A stretch of 64,000 bases of DNA from Paraphaeosphaeria minitans (taxonomy: Eukaryota; Ascomycota; Dothideomycetes; Pleosporales; Didymosphaeriaceae), in the NCBI GenBank assembly GCA_015832175.1, contig WJXW01000013.1, positions 1,426,001-1,490,000 of the forward strand, given 5' to 3'. Position numbers and translations under genes: made by a program. Every line of letters begins with the position of its first letter. Position 1 is the first letter of the stretch. Below the pieces are notes generated by a model. The model had not been told where the DNA came from. It saw only the letters and a list, made by a program, of their open reading frames with translations, and ran no database searches. This document shows, in pieces, positions 32,708 to 43,137 of this stretch.

Positions 32708-34277
32708 ATGTCAATGGAGGCCGCGCTCGCCGGCTTCCAGCAAGCTTATAATACGCATGATGCCTTCGAGCTCGCAAGCTGCCTCAAGCCTATACCCGTT
32801 GATCGCTTGTACGACTTCTGGCGCTCCACGAACGAAGCCAGGGTCGAACACACTGTCAAACATGCCATCACATTTGGATTGGGCAGGATAGAACGCTCGG
32901 AAGCGCAGGGCTGGATCGACGTGTTTGTGGGCTTTTGGCGGGCTTCGGACAAGATCATCAATGCAGACCAGGCACAGAATCAAGGCAGGCTCTCAGAGCG
33001 ACATGCGCTCGAAGTGTACGAGGCATGGAAGGACCTGGTACAGACTTTCCAAAAGTACATCGGCAACGGAACGCTGCCACATTGGATCATCTTCACGCTT
33101 TACTTTGTCGCGAACGATCTCAGAAGATTTGCTATCAAGGCGGATGCACAACTGGCCAAGGCAAAGCCGGTCACCTTCAGTGCAGGGCTTTCAGATGATG
33201 TAGTGGCCACAACACTAAAGAACCAGAAACTTGAAGAAGCTGCGCGAGTCTTCAGCCGAATCTTTGCATTGTGCATGAGCGATAGGTGGGTGCCACTGTT
33301 CGCTGCTCTGATGACCGCCCTAACGCCTCCAGAAATCCTAACTTGAGCGAATCGCGCAAGTGGGCTGTGTACTGCATAGCGAACCTGCAGTTCAAGACAT
33401 ATTTCAAGCTGAAAACGATCACTCTGTGCAAGAACTTGATCAAATCAATCGAAGCTCAAGCAGACATGCCTCCGTGGAACCTATACCCGAAGGCACATCG
33501 GGTCACCTACATGTACTATTGCGGCGTCATAGCCTTCCTGCAAGAGGATTACAACAAGGTTTGCTACCTTTACAGCGATACCGCCAACCACTAACAGGCA
33601 TTAGGCAGAAACCGCCTTATTTAATTCGTGGGCATATTGCTACAAGGGAAGCACTAAGAACCGAGAGCTCATCCTGACCTACCTGATCCCTTGTCGGCTC
33701 ATCACAAAAAGCGAGATCCCGTCTGTTCAGATCCTCCAAGAATTTCCGCACCTTCAAACTCTATTCGGTGACCTCGTCAGCTCGATCAAAAGGGGGGACC
33801 TTGCAGGCTTTGATAAGGCGTTTGCGGAAGGCGAACCCGAATTCGTGCGGCGACGTGTCTTCCTGACCTTGGAGCGAAGTCGCGACATCGCATTACGCAA
33901 TCTTCTGCGCAAGGTGTTTCTCGCGGGAGGATACGAGGATCTCAAAGAGGGGCAGGCAGAGAAGGACAGAATGAGGAGGACCAGGATTCCGCTAGCACAC
34001 TTCGCTACAGCACTGAGGATGGGATCCGGAGGTGGTCAATCAGTCGACGACGAGGAGGTTGAGTGTCTTCTAGCCAACATGATTTACAAGGTGCGTTGTA
34101 CGTGGGTGTTTGCGAGTGCCATCTCACAAATGGCAATTGTCGCGCGCGCACTCCTATTTGCCTGCTCCGCTAAACATTGCTGACAATCTGCAGGGTCTCA
34201 TGAAAGGCTACATATCGCGCGAACATGCAATGGTGGTGCTGAACAAGAAGGGTGCATTTCCTGGAACCGGCGTGTGA
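32708..34277 (+). CDS. CSN12: PCI-domain protein, Csn12/Thp1 type
   Basis: Four exons, 32708-33285, 33333-33558, 33605-34090 and 34194-34277 (introns 47, 46 and 103 bases), giving 457 residues. The middle contains the helical-repeat segment SRKWAVYCIANLQFKTYFKL, then AETALFNSWAYCYKGSTKNR with ILTYLIPCRLI, and the C-terminal PCI winged helix: TRIPLAHFATALRM… [29 protein letters not shown]. This is the arrangement of Csn12 (COP9-signalosome-associated), also shared by Thp1/PCID2 of the TREX-2 mRNA export complex. The ILTYLIP and GYISREH signatures fit Csn12 slightly better. Which complex it serves cannot be fixed from sequence. It is divergent from the L20 gene. Confidence 0.9.
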
Positions 34278-36547
34278 GTGTGTGCCCACATCTCAGTACT
34301 GCACCCCGACATTGTCCGGGTATGTTCTATAGTGACATCCCCCTCGTTGAGTATATGCAAGAAGATACATGTTCTGCGCGACTATACTATGCGTGAGCCA
34401 GCGTTAAGGCGGCGAAGCATACCGAGTCGCATCCGGCCGGATTGAACGGCCTTGCAGTGACACAAATATACGCAGTTATATCGTCAGGAGGATCTTTCTT
34501 TGTTGGATCTGACACTACCTATGTGCTTTACGCTGTGCACAAGGCTGCATCACACTACATCCCGTGTGCACTGATCTGCTCATGTGATATCGGGTCGTGT
34601 TCGCGTCAGCGCGCCTAGACGCGTCGGCCGTCCCGTCGACCAATGCTTGCTGAGACAACCCCTCCTCAACCATCTCTCGGACTGCCGCTTGAAGGCATCG
34701 GAGGGAGACGACCCGCGTGTGCATGACATCCCTTGCTCCTGTGCCTGTTGGTCGCAGTTTGTTGCTTTTGTGCGTCTTGTACCTACTGAAGATCGCTTCT
34801 TCTCCAAGATGGGTGGCCGCTTCGCTTCCATTGTGAGACATTGATGAAGTCGTCGCACGCCTTCACGTATACTGTGACTCACTTTACCGATAGAAGCAGT
34901 GGGCGGCCTTCGTGCAACAGCGATAACACTGCTATGAGTGGCGCCTCCTTGATCCTCCTTTGTCCCGCTGCGTCACTCAGCCCAACCCAGCGGTTTCCTC
35001 CGGCGCATCCTTGCAACCCGCATGCACTCTGGTAAAAACCAGCGGTGCTTGCTAATCGTGGCGCCTCGCTTGTAAGCAGATGTCACCTAACTCACGCAAG
35101 GCAACCCTGGAAAGGTGCTCCGTGGCTTTGCTTCGAGTCTTCTATTCGTAGCTTCTGACGACCTTGCTGGTTGGATTGTATGCTCGCTGCCGGAGCTCTC
35201 GACCAAGGTTTCGATGGACTGGTAGTTTGCCTCCTGTTCACTCGTAGGCAATGTCCTGATCGTGTCCCGCTCAGCGACCCCAGGACAGCTGCCGCTTTCC
35301 TTCCAGGCAGCTCAAATGGCCTCTTGGCCAGTTCTTGGTACGACGCTTTTCTGCTGTTTCCTTTTGCGGTACAGCTGTACTGCTTGCCGGCCGTAGCGTC
35401 GTTTCGTTTTGAAGTTTGAAGGGGTCGAGTGAGCAAGCTTTGCCCGTAGACGTCGACCTAAGTATAGTTCGTGTCTTGAGAATTTAGTTTCATGAACAAG
35501 TTGCACGTACGAACATGAAAAAGATGGTGAAATTGTTAACACGTCCAAGAATGACCGTGCCAGCGTCCACCCAACAACTCGGCCAAGGCGCTTGTGAGTG
35601 AGGCGAAATGTTACTGCCCCCTCCTCTCCACCACGATGAGCATCACGGAACATTGAACGAGCGACATTATTGCAAAGCAAGATTCGATTCATAGTGCTGA
35701 AATCACATAGTATCCTATGCTTTGACCAGCTAGTCCGAACTCCCGCGCAACCAAGCGCAACAACAATTAAGTCAACAAGCATCCCACCGCTCCTTCTATG
35801 TAGTACAATTTGGTGCCATCTGTCCCGCAGAAAGGAAAGCCAAAGGCACCGGGGCGTTAAGATCATTAGATGTAAAGGACAAGGTAAAGAGAAGTGCAGC
35901 CCACCAGGCCGCCGTGGCATCGCCACGCATTTTGATCCGCATGCTGAAAATGTGCTCTCCCAGACTGCGGCATAGGAAAATGTGAGAAACAGAGGGCTTC
36001 TACAATTTCAATGCCCGAAAGATAGAGGCCGTGATGACGAAGCGCAAAACAAGACCGAGAGCTCAGAGAGGGGAAAATATACTGATACAACGAGTCGGCA
36101 AATGAGTGCCTGAATGGTATCACTTCTCGCAAACCTGAGCGCCTTGCAAATATGATAGAAAAACTAATGGAGAGGGGATGAAAGGCCTCGGTGACTGTTG
36201 CACCGTGGCCGCATAGCCGACCGAGGAAATAGTATGTCACAAGAAGCGAAGACTGAACGACGGCGACGGCGACGTGCCAAGTTCCGTTGGTGAATTAGTA
36301 TTTTGGTGGTGCGTGCTGATGTTGCGTGGTATGGTAACCCAGGCAGGGGTACCTACCGTAGTCGGGGACCGGGATGAACCGAGCGTGCCAGGATGTGGGT
36401 CAGAGAAAGGGGTGAGAAGAGTTGCACACGCGACATGCAAGATCGTGTCCGTGATGAAAAGCGACGAATAAGAGCAGAGAGTGTGCAAACGCCGGAGATG
36501 GAAGACGGCGACGTGTTATGCATCGTTGCCTAGTGAGGCGAACAAAC
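34278..36547. other. 2.3-kb gene-poor region
   Basis: Several open frames exist, the longest on the minus strand at 35926-35312 (204 codons), but none shows a domain, codon regularity or splice-compatible extension. No tandem or inverted repeats of note. I see nothing I can support here beyond the 3' ends of the flanking genes. Confidence 0.5.
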
Positions 36548-37414
36548 TTAGCGAGGCGACTTCTGCGCGAGGTCTTCCATGTGATTGACCATCGCAACGA
36601 AGAGATCGAAGAACAGTTTGCCGCCGTTCTCCATCTCATTCTGCATGGTTCCACTACGCTTGAAGGTGTGTCGTGCACGAATGATCAGTGCCAGGTAATG
36701 CGCTCGCAGCTTTGAGTCGCTGTCAGGAGTATTGGCATAGGCGAACCGGGCCGACGTAAGAATAGTAGAGCATTGTATGCCTGACTGAAGTCCTTGCTTT
36801 CTAAGGGCGAGTTTCTTCAACTCCTGCAATCCGTACTTCTCGGCCTGGCAGTAGATGACCGTGTCCTTCAGAATCGGTCCGACGGCAGTGTGGATAGCAG
36901 ATTCGTTGGCGCCGGTGTTGCCGCCGTCTTCTAGGTTCCAGCGCTTCCTCTTGGTATCGTATTCCAATCGGGGATAGTAGTCGCCTTTGTAAAGATACTC
37001 CAGAATCGAGGAGAAGACTTCGGGATCTTCATCGGGTAAGTCGATACGCTTGTTGCTGCTAGAGAAGAACTGATCTCGACAAGCGGATTGGAAGTATGGC
37101 GAGTGGCAAAGAACGTCTTCGTGAGCCGCGAAGAGACGTTGCTCGTGTCCGATAGAGAGAGTGATGATAGCACTGATGAAGTCGACATTAGTGATTACTC
37201 CTGCAAGCACTGATACGCAGAACTGCTCGACTTACCTTCCGATTGTTGGTGATGTCTGATTCGATAGTGGAGATGGGGCTGTAGCCTGTTGTGCGAGCTT
37301 CTCGACCTTTCGAGGCGAATCTACGAACGAAGCGTTCCGCTTGTGCGACTTCGACTTGCTTGCTCGGTGTTTCGAGAAGCTCCCTTCTTGACGCCTTGGC
37401 CTTGATGAGAACAT
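36548..37414 (-). CDS. BTB/POZ domain protein
   Basis: Two exons, 37414-37236 and 37172-36548, with a 63-base intron; 267 residues. The N-terminal 60 residues are basic and Ser-rich (MFSSRPRRQEGSFSKHRASK). The BTB fold follows: ITLSIGHEQRLFAAHEDVLC HSPYFQSACRDQF, then RIDLPDEDPEVFSSILEYLY with KGDYYP, the standard BTB core for homo- or hetero-dimerisation and Cul3 contact. After an acidic insert comes a helical tail (IYCQAEKYGLQELKKLALRK). Fungal BTB-only proteins of this type have no settled function; a Cul3 adaptor role is an inference from the fold. The splice junction was chosen because it preserves frame (AG|T) and gives the family's ITLSIG strand; a nearer acceptor at 37201 breaks the frame. 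Confidence 0.85.
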
Positions 37415-37925
37415 TGTGATTGATGAGTGACTTGAAAGATATGGAAGTAGTGCTGCGGGGGGTGAAGGTCGATGGTATTATAGTTTTAGCACATAGGCAG
37501 CAAGTATAGAGTCGTCCGGGGATTGGCAAGTTGATTGGGAAGTCCTCAGGCAGCAATTTGAAAGGCAGGCAAAAGGCAACGACAGACAGTTGAGGGCGTA
37601 CGCGGCTGCGATTATATAGGCGGCCTGCTGCGGAGAGGCCACTATCTGCCCAGCGACGGGGGATAGGTGAATGTCAACGCGAGATTGGACGCGTTTATTA
37701 GCAAAACGCGCCAACGCGCTATCACATGAGTGCTAATCCCGGAGCGGGACCATAAGAGTCAGTACGAGCGGCCCCGGCCCTTGTCTTTGAGCACAGAGCG
37801 CAAGGGGCTGTGACACAAGCTCGGGTAAAGTATGTATAGGTGGCGCTTTTCGGGGCGGAGGCCTGGACAAAGGAAGTGCAGTGGGTTGCTCGAGTCGCTT
37901 CGAACGTGAGCTGGGACGCAATTGC
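37415..37925. other. intergenic, BTB gene promoter
   Basis: Upstream of the BTB gene and up to the MITE insertion. An AT/GC-mixed stretch without a supported gene; it includes short palindromes such as GCGCCAACGCGC. Confidence 0.4.
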
Positions 37926-37932
37926 AGGCGAC

Positions 37933-38438
37933 GGTACTCAGTAGCGGGCAGGTCTCTAAGTAATCGCGGGCAGGCCTGCAACCGGATTCGGTTAAGCTTA
38001 GCTGCAGGCTAAGGCGCTATTTGTTTCACCCTTATTAGGAGGTAAAATACGTTAAAAACGGGGGTCTTAGAATGTCTAACTTGCGGAGATATTTATACAG
38101 GCGTGATATAGAGCTTCTTAGCGCTAGTTGCTAGAGAGTGAATGTTCCTTTCTACATAGGAAAGCTCTGTATAGGTGATAAGGGCGATGCAAAACACTGA
38201 AACTTCACGCGCTGCGCCTCCAACTACATTACCGCCTGTTAGCCATAATCAGTCCCCTGTTTACAGCGTAAAATACGCCAGAATAAGGGAAAACAGATGG
38301 CGCCTTGGCCTGCAGGGACCCCTATACACACTATACTAATCTGGGTTGCAGGCCTGCCCGCGATTACTTAGAGACCTGCCCGCGATTACTTAGAGACCTG
38401 CCCGCGTTTACTTAGAGACCTGCCCGCTACTGAGTACC
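37933..38438. mobile_element. 506-bp MITE with inverted-repeat ends and 7-bp target duplication
   Basis: The left end 37933-37983 reads GGTACTCAGTAGCGGGCAGG… to GCCTGCAACC. The right end 38344-38438 is its inverted copy, but with a 22-base block (core ATTACTTAGAGACCTGCCC) present three times instead of once. Direct copies of AGGCGAC flank it (37926-37932 and 38439-38445). The interior has no coding sequence. Terminal inverted repeats, a target duplication and absence of an ORF define a non-autonomous DNA transposon. The 7 (possibly 8, with an asymmetric end) base duplication suggests hAT-like rather than mariner-like movement. The near-perfect ends mean it inserted recently and has escaped RIP. 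Confidence 0.9.
38357..38424. repeat. three 22-bp direct repeats inside right end of MITE
   Basis: Three copies of a block CCCGCGATTACTTAGAGACCTG (the third with TTT for ATT) lie in tandem; the left end has one. Reiterated subterminal motifs in MITEs are typically transposase-binding sites, so this may be an amplification. Confidence 0.85.
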
Positions 38439-38445
38439 AGGCGAC

Positions 38446-39629
38446 CACGGGCGCTGAATACCATCTGAAGCTCCATCGTTGAGTGTGTGTAGTCGATACT
38501 GACACCCGAAGGCGCTGAATCCCTTGCTGGTTCGGTTCGATCCGTCGTCAAAGCTATGACCCAGCCGCCGCCGGCAGGTAGAAGATTTCAAGAACAATTC
38601 CGGCGCAATGGGCATCTGATACCTACGAAATCCATTGCCGCGGTCGCCAGCTCGGACGTTGGTTGCCAATGGCCATACGTCAAAGTTAGAGCCGTATTCC
38701 GTACCTACCTACCCCTGAGGGGCAAATCCACGTTGAGGCGCTTTTTGAGAGGAGGCCAAACCGCCTGAACCCGTTTCCCCGCTGGGACGGCTTGTCAGCA
38801 CAAGGGATTGTGAGACGTGCCAAGGATTATGCAACGCCGATCAAGACTGTGATGCGAGGGAGGGTGCTGGGTCGTCATTAAGGCAGCGATGCTTCCACAG
38901 CATCCGTGCATACCATCCACCTGCCAAGCGCACCGCGCTATCACGTGCGCTCGCTCCGGTAAGGTCGTGCGCCTGCTCCAGTGGGTTCTGATCACGGGGT
39001 TGGAAGGTGCCAATCAGGAGGACATTTGGGCGAATGATCATTTAACTTTCTGTATTTTTATCACGTGAAGCTCATGTACCGTAATGCCTTATGGCGTGGA
39101 TCGCAAATACTTTGGAGAACACATGTGCCCTGGAGTGGCTTCCAGTGCGTGATCAAGTTACGCTTTCTTTAGGTGAGTACGATAGGTATCTAGAGCACAG
39201 ACTTAAAAGCAATTGTACGATTTTGTCTATCCTTTCCTATGGTACAGCTGCCGGTCCATTCCGCCGGACTTTAATCGAGCTTGTGGTATCTCGAAAACAC
39301 TGCTCGTCCTACTCAGGTTGCCAACAGCCTTGGCATATGCAAAAAAAAAAACACTTTCTGCCGCAGACAGACTTGTGAAATGAAATATTGTCGAGATAAG
39401 CATGATGTTGGGTAACCATATCATAGCAACGTAGTACGTGCTTGTAGGCACGAGTGTCTCCAGGCGCAGCTGGATGTCGGTGAGCTGGAGTGGAATCATG
39501 TTCGACGACTAGTATGTCGTGATGTTGGTCCGCGCATGGCCTTCAATGGCACACGTTCTGTGGCATGGCCCGCACACGAGAGTTTTGAAGATGATGACGT
39601 TCCACTCATAAATCCACTGGATTCTTCGC
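38446..39629. other. intergenic right of MITE, 3' of Clr2 gene
   Basis: Contains no supported gene. A run of A residues near 39341-39350 and a poly-pyrimidine stretch are the only low-complexity parts. The 3' UTR of the Clr2-like gene is expected near 39500-39629. Confidence 0.45.
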
Positions 39630-41678
39630 CTAGTCGACTACGACCTGAATCTTCGATCTTCTATATGGGACATTAGTGACGATTCGAGTTTGCCGTCGGA
39701 TCTCCTCTTCGTCATCGTCGCTGACCTCGATGACACGTCGCTTGCTGCCAGTCATCGCCGAGCTACTCGATGTACTGCCTTTTTCATGTTCAATGCTTGT
39801 GCCGGGCGCCAAAAATCCTCGGAGACTGCGCACCTGAGGCACTAGTCTCCGATCCGAGAATGCAGCGCCGGCCTCCATCGCCTTGATACTCTTATGCCAG
39901 TCCCTGGGATCGCGCTGAATATCGTTCTTTCCGACATCGATGCCGTTGATCGTGTGCAGGTCCAGGGCATCCGCACGACTGTCGGCCCAAAACCAAGTAG
40001 TACCTACGTTAGAAACGATCCGCTTGTCATGGCTCGAAGCAAAGTGCCGTGCGTCAAGAACACCTTCTCGACCACTATCAAGATCCGGATCAGAAAACCA
40101 CGACTCAAGGGCGTCGCGCTCGTATAGACGCCCAATGATCCTAGAGAACGGTACTGCAAGTTCCTTGTTCGATGGGTGCAAAGGAAACCAGGCTCCGTAG
40201 CCAGACGCCGACTTTGGTATTTTTGTGTTGCTTTGGCTGAGCCATTCTTTGCTTGTCCGTAAAGCTGTGGTAGTGAATCCGGAGCCATAAATCCATATCT
40301 CTGAATTGTAGGGCCGTCCTTCGTCGTAGTCATTCGTAGATGCGTTATCGAGATTAGAAAGTCTGAGGCGAATTGTCTTCACAACTAGGACGTCTGCGAT
40401 AACGTTTTCATCTCCGGCTTTGGGCGCGAGACGGACAGTGTCACCGACTGCGATCAATTCAGACCCGATGTATATGGCGTGACAATGTATGTACGCAGTT
40501 GGCCATGTACCATGAAAGCGATGCTTGCCCATCAAGGACATGGTAGCGGAGACTGTGAACGCATTTTGGATGGTTGGATGCCGCTTGTCTTGCGGGACGT
40601 ACCCGATGTAATCCTCACATAAACAGAATGGCCGCGTGTGCTCTACTGGAACATACGTATAGCGTTTTGACAAGGCCTTTTTGGTATCGTTGGGATTAGG
40701 TACGGGCTCCATGCGTACACCAGTTTGACTGATGCACCATTGCTCCTCGCCCCCAGAAGGCTCTTGAACCGCAGGCACTTGGCAGACAAGGCCTGCTTCC
40801 CACATAGCCTTTTCTCCGAAGTCGTTGCTTTGTGGGTCGTAGAGTACATACTCACCTGTCTGAGGATCTTGTACAATTTGGATGCCTTCGGGCACATTTC
40901 GAACGTACAGAAGTATGTCACCGATGCGAGGGATCCATTGCGGGTCGCGCTGGACTTTCTTCATTAGGTCTGGGATGACTTCTTGCTCAGCGCGCCAGTC
41001 GAGACTGAGCGGTTCTTTGATAGATTCATCCAACTTGCCGTGACATTTGAGCCTGTCGATAAGATTGCGATAAATGTCCGGCGTGCCCTCTTCATCAACA
41101 CGAGTGGCGTCCATACCCGTCAGAGTCATCTTGGGGCGGCCCAATGACACTTTAGCTGATGCCCCAACATCAATACTCTGCACTGGTTGAGATGTGGTTT
41201 CTTCCTTGGAAGGGATCGTAATGCTAATTCTTCGCGAGCTTGGGCCACTCGTGGAAGAGCTGCTCATGCTGAAATGGCCGCTTGTCGAAGGCGGTTTGCC
41301 AGGCAAAACGCCACCGCGAGGATCGCAGACAGTGCATGGACAAGCCATCGAATTGCCACCATTTTCTATCAGATGTTTGAAGTGCGGATAGAAACGGTTG
41401 GGAGAGTCAAAGTACTTGTGATTGGGATGGCCGAAGAGGTATTTGTCCTTGGTGCCATTGGCGCGCGGGCGTTGATAGAGCGTGTAACCCACAGGCAGCT
41501 TCTCAAGGACATACTTGATGCCGGGCTTTGCTTCGTCTCGGTCCTGCATCCACTGCAATCCGACACGCTCCAAGTATAGAGTAGGCGGATCAATGATGGT
41601 CCAGGTCGATTTGTCGGGGGGCTTGTGTGTGTAATCTCCATCGGAGCCGGGCCTGAGCGGCACAGTGACAGTAGGCAT
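39630..41678 (-). CDS. CLR2: Clr2-like transcriptional silencing protein
   Basis: One exon of 682 residues from the ATG at 41678. The N-terminal segment, TLYLERVGLQWMQD then PGIKYVLEKLPVGYTLYQRP with KYLFGHPNHKYFDSPNRFYP and HFKHLI…CPCTVC, is the signature of the Clr2 N-terminal domain. The middle (about residues 215-540) carries a BAH-like/Clr2-type domain: WIPRIGDILLYVRN, then FHGTWPTAYIHCHAIYIGSE with GDTVRLAPK. The tail has an acidic SDDDEEEI motif. In fission yeast Clr2 belongs to the SHREC complex that deacetylates histone H3 and remodels nucleosomes at heterochromatin. The last ~90 residues (SKRRVIEVSDDDEEEIRRQT) look like a SUMO-interacting or acidic patch. The gene sits beside a transposon relic and divergently from a minisatellite-bearing promoter. 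Identity as Clr2 is confident; the complex partners are inferred. Confidence 0.9.
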   Translation of the reverse strand: MPTVTVPLRPGSDGDYTHKPPDKSTWTIIDPPTLYLERVGLQWMQDRDEAKPGIKYVLEKLPVGYTLYQRPRANGTKDKYLFGHPNHKYFDSPNRFYPHFKHLIENGGNSMACPCTVCDPRGGVLPGKPPSTSGHFSMSSSSTSGPSSRRISITIPSKEETTSQPVQSIDVGASAKVSLGRPKMTLTGMDATRVDEEGTPDIYRNLIDRLKCHGKLDESIKEPLSLDWRAEQEVIPDLMKKVQRDPQWIPRIGDILLYVRNVPEGIQIVQDPQTGEYVLYDPQSNDFGEKAMWEAGLVCQVPAVQEPSGGEEQWCISQTGVRMEPVPNPNDTKKALSKRYTYVPVEHTRPFCLCEDYIGYVPQDKRHPTIQNAFTVSATMSLMGKHRFHGTWPTAYIHCHAIYIGSELIAVGDTVRLAPKAGDENVIADVLVVKTIRLRLSNLDNASTNDYDEGRPYNSEIWIYGSGFTTTALRTSKEWLSQSNTKIPKSASGYGAWFPLHPSNKELAVPFSRIIGRLYERDALESWFSDPDLDSGREGVLDARHFASSHDKRIVSNVGTTWFWADSRADALDLHTINGIDVGKNDIQRDPRDWHKSIKAMEAGAAFSDRRLVPQVRSLRGFLAPGTSIEHEKGSTSSSSAMTGSKRRVIEVSDDDEEEIRRQTRIVTNVPYRRSKIQVVVD

Positions 41679-43137
41679 GATGGGCAACTGAGCCGTGCTA
41701 TGTGGCAGGGAACTCTAGGTACCTGTCAGCACGGGCCAGCCGATTCCGATAAAGCATGTGCGCACTCACTGACAACAGGGTCGTGAGGGAAGAGTTGGCG
41801 CACTATCTCAAGTTCTTTTAGCAAAGAGAAGAATTGTCATACGCGGAAGCCGTCTGCAGATTACAGCAAGAGTCGGATAGAGGTGAGAAGGTGGCAAAGT
41901 GAGGACATTTAAGAGAGAGAGGGCTGGTCGCTGCTGCTGTTTGTGGAAGCGTTTGCAGTCAGTCGCCTAAAGAGGAATAGGTGGTGCCGCGAAGCGTGAC
42001 GTGAACGCGCTTGGGAACTCACTCAGAGCGCGCGCCCGTTTGCTGTCGCGGCAGCTTTCCGGCCCGGTGCCCGCAATGAATGGCACGGGACTGATTGCTG
42101 CCTATTTAAGCGCGTTGACGGAAAGGTGAAGGTTGAGGTTGAGGTTTGAAGACCAGCCTTGGCAATGGACAGAGGGTCCCGCAACAACTTACAAGCCAGG
42201 CTACAAACAAGCCAGGCTACAACAAGCCAGGCTACAAACAAGCCAGGTCGTTAGCAACAAGCCAGGTCGTTAGCAACAAGCCAGGTCGTTAGCAACAAGC
42301 CAGGTCGTTAGCAACAAGCCAGGTCGTTAGCAACAAGCCAGGTCGTTAGCAACAAGCCAGGTCGTTACAAACAAGCCAGGTTACAGCTCATCTGATACCG
42401 TACTCGTCTTTGGCTGCCATCCCTGCTTAGGTATCCTCCGACTCGTGGACATCGTGCTGCGCCCCTCGCACCTGGCGATGCTCTCTCAGTGCTCACGAAG
42501 CTCGACTGTATACCTGGAAACGACTTGAGGTTGCATACAGTCGCCAGCATGCGACCCAGAGATCTCGTTGCACCTCGGGAACGTTGATGTCGATGCTACA
42601 ATGTCTTTGACGCCCCTTCGCTAATGAGCTGAGCTTTTCCCGCTTCTCACCTCTAAGAAGCATAGCGCAACTCTAGATGGACGCTCGGATTCGGTGCCTC
42701 GCAGCAACGCTATCCCAATCTCGACGCCAACGCCTGGTTTTGGGTTTCGATAGAGCTTCGGCTGCCGTCTGCTAAAGCACATCAGGGAAAGATGCAGGCC
42801 ATAGCATTTGCGCCATGCCGTCCGCGGGAGGAACCAGGTCTCCACGTGCGCCGTTCCCAGAGCTAGCCATGGCCTTGTCACCCGTTGTCCCTCGTTGCTC
42901 TTCTTGCCCGTCATCATCTCAGCTCTCAATTCGATCGTCGAGCAAAGGGCTGTCGTCGAGCAAGAATCCAAGGTTATGGACCGTTGAAGCATCGCTTGTG
43001 GAGCAGTACGACAAAAGCAAAGCACCCGGGCTGAGCATGCAAAGGAGCTGGAACCGGAACCTGTGGCACGCGCGATAACACAAACGGGCTTGCCTTGAGC
43101 AACCTTCGACCCATCACCTGCCAATCCTCTCGCTGCG
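41679..43137. other. divergent intergenic with minisatellite
   Basis: Between the divergent Clr2 and type II membrane protein genes. It includes the ACAAGCCAGG array at 42191-42387. Other open frames here are not supported. Confidence 0.55.
42191..42387. repeat. minisatellite of ACAAGCCAGG core, 16-19 bp units
   Basis: Eleven copies of the core ACAAGCCAGG in tandem. Three units end in CTAC(A)A (15-16 bp); six units of 19 bp end in TCGTTAGCA; then TCGTTACAA; last TTACAGC. The 19-bp units are perfect, which indicates recent unequal exchange or slippage. Confidence 0.95.

Noticed and set aside
35312..35926. 204-codon minus-strand frame in the gene-poor region
   Set aside because: No recognisable domain, biased composition and no splice-compatible partner; I could not support it as a gene.
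38500..38580. tRNA-like B-box sequence GGTTCGATCC
   Set aside because: No stem pairing for a T-arm and no A box at the right distance.
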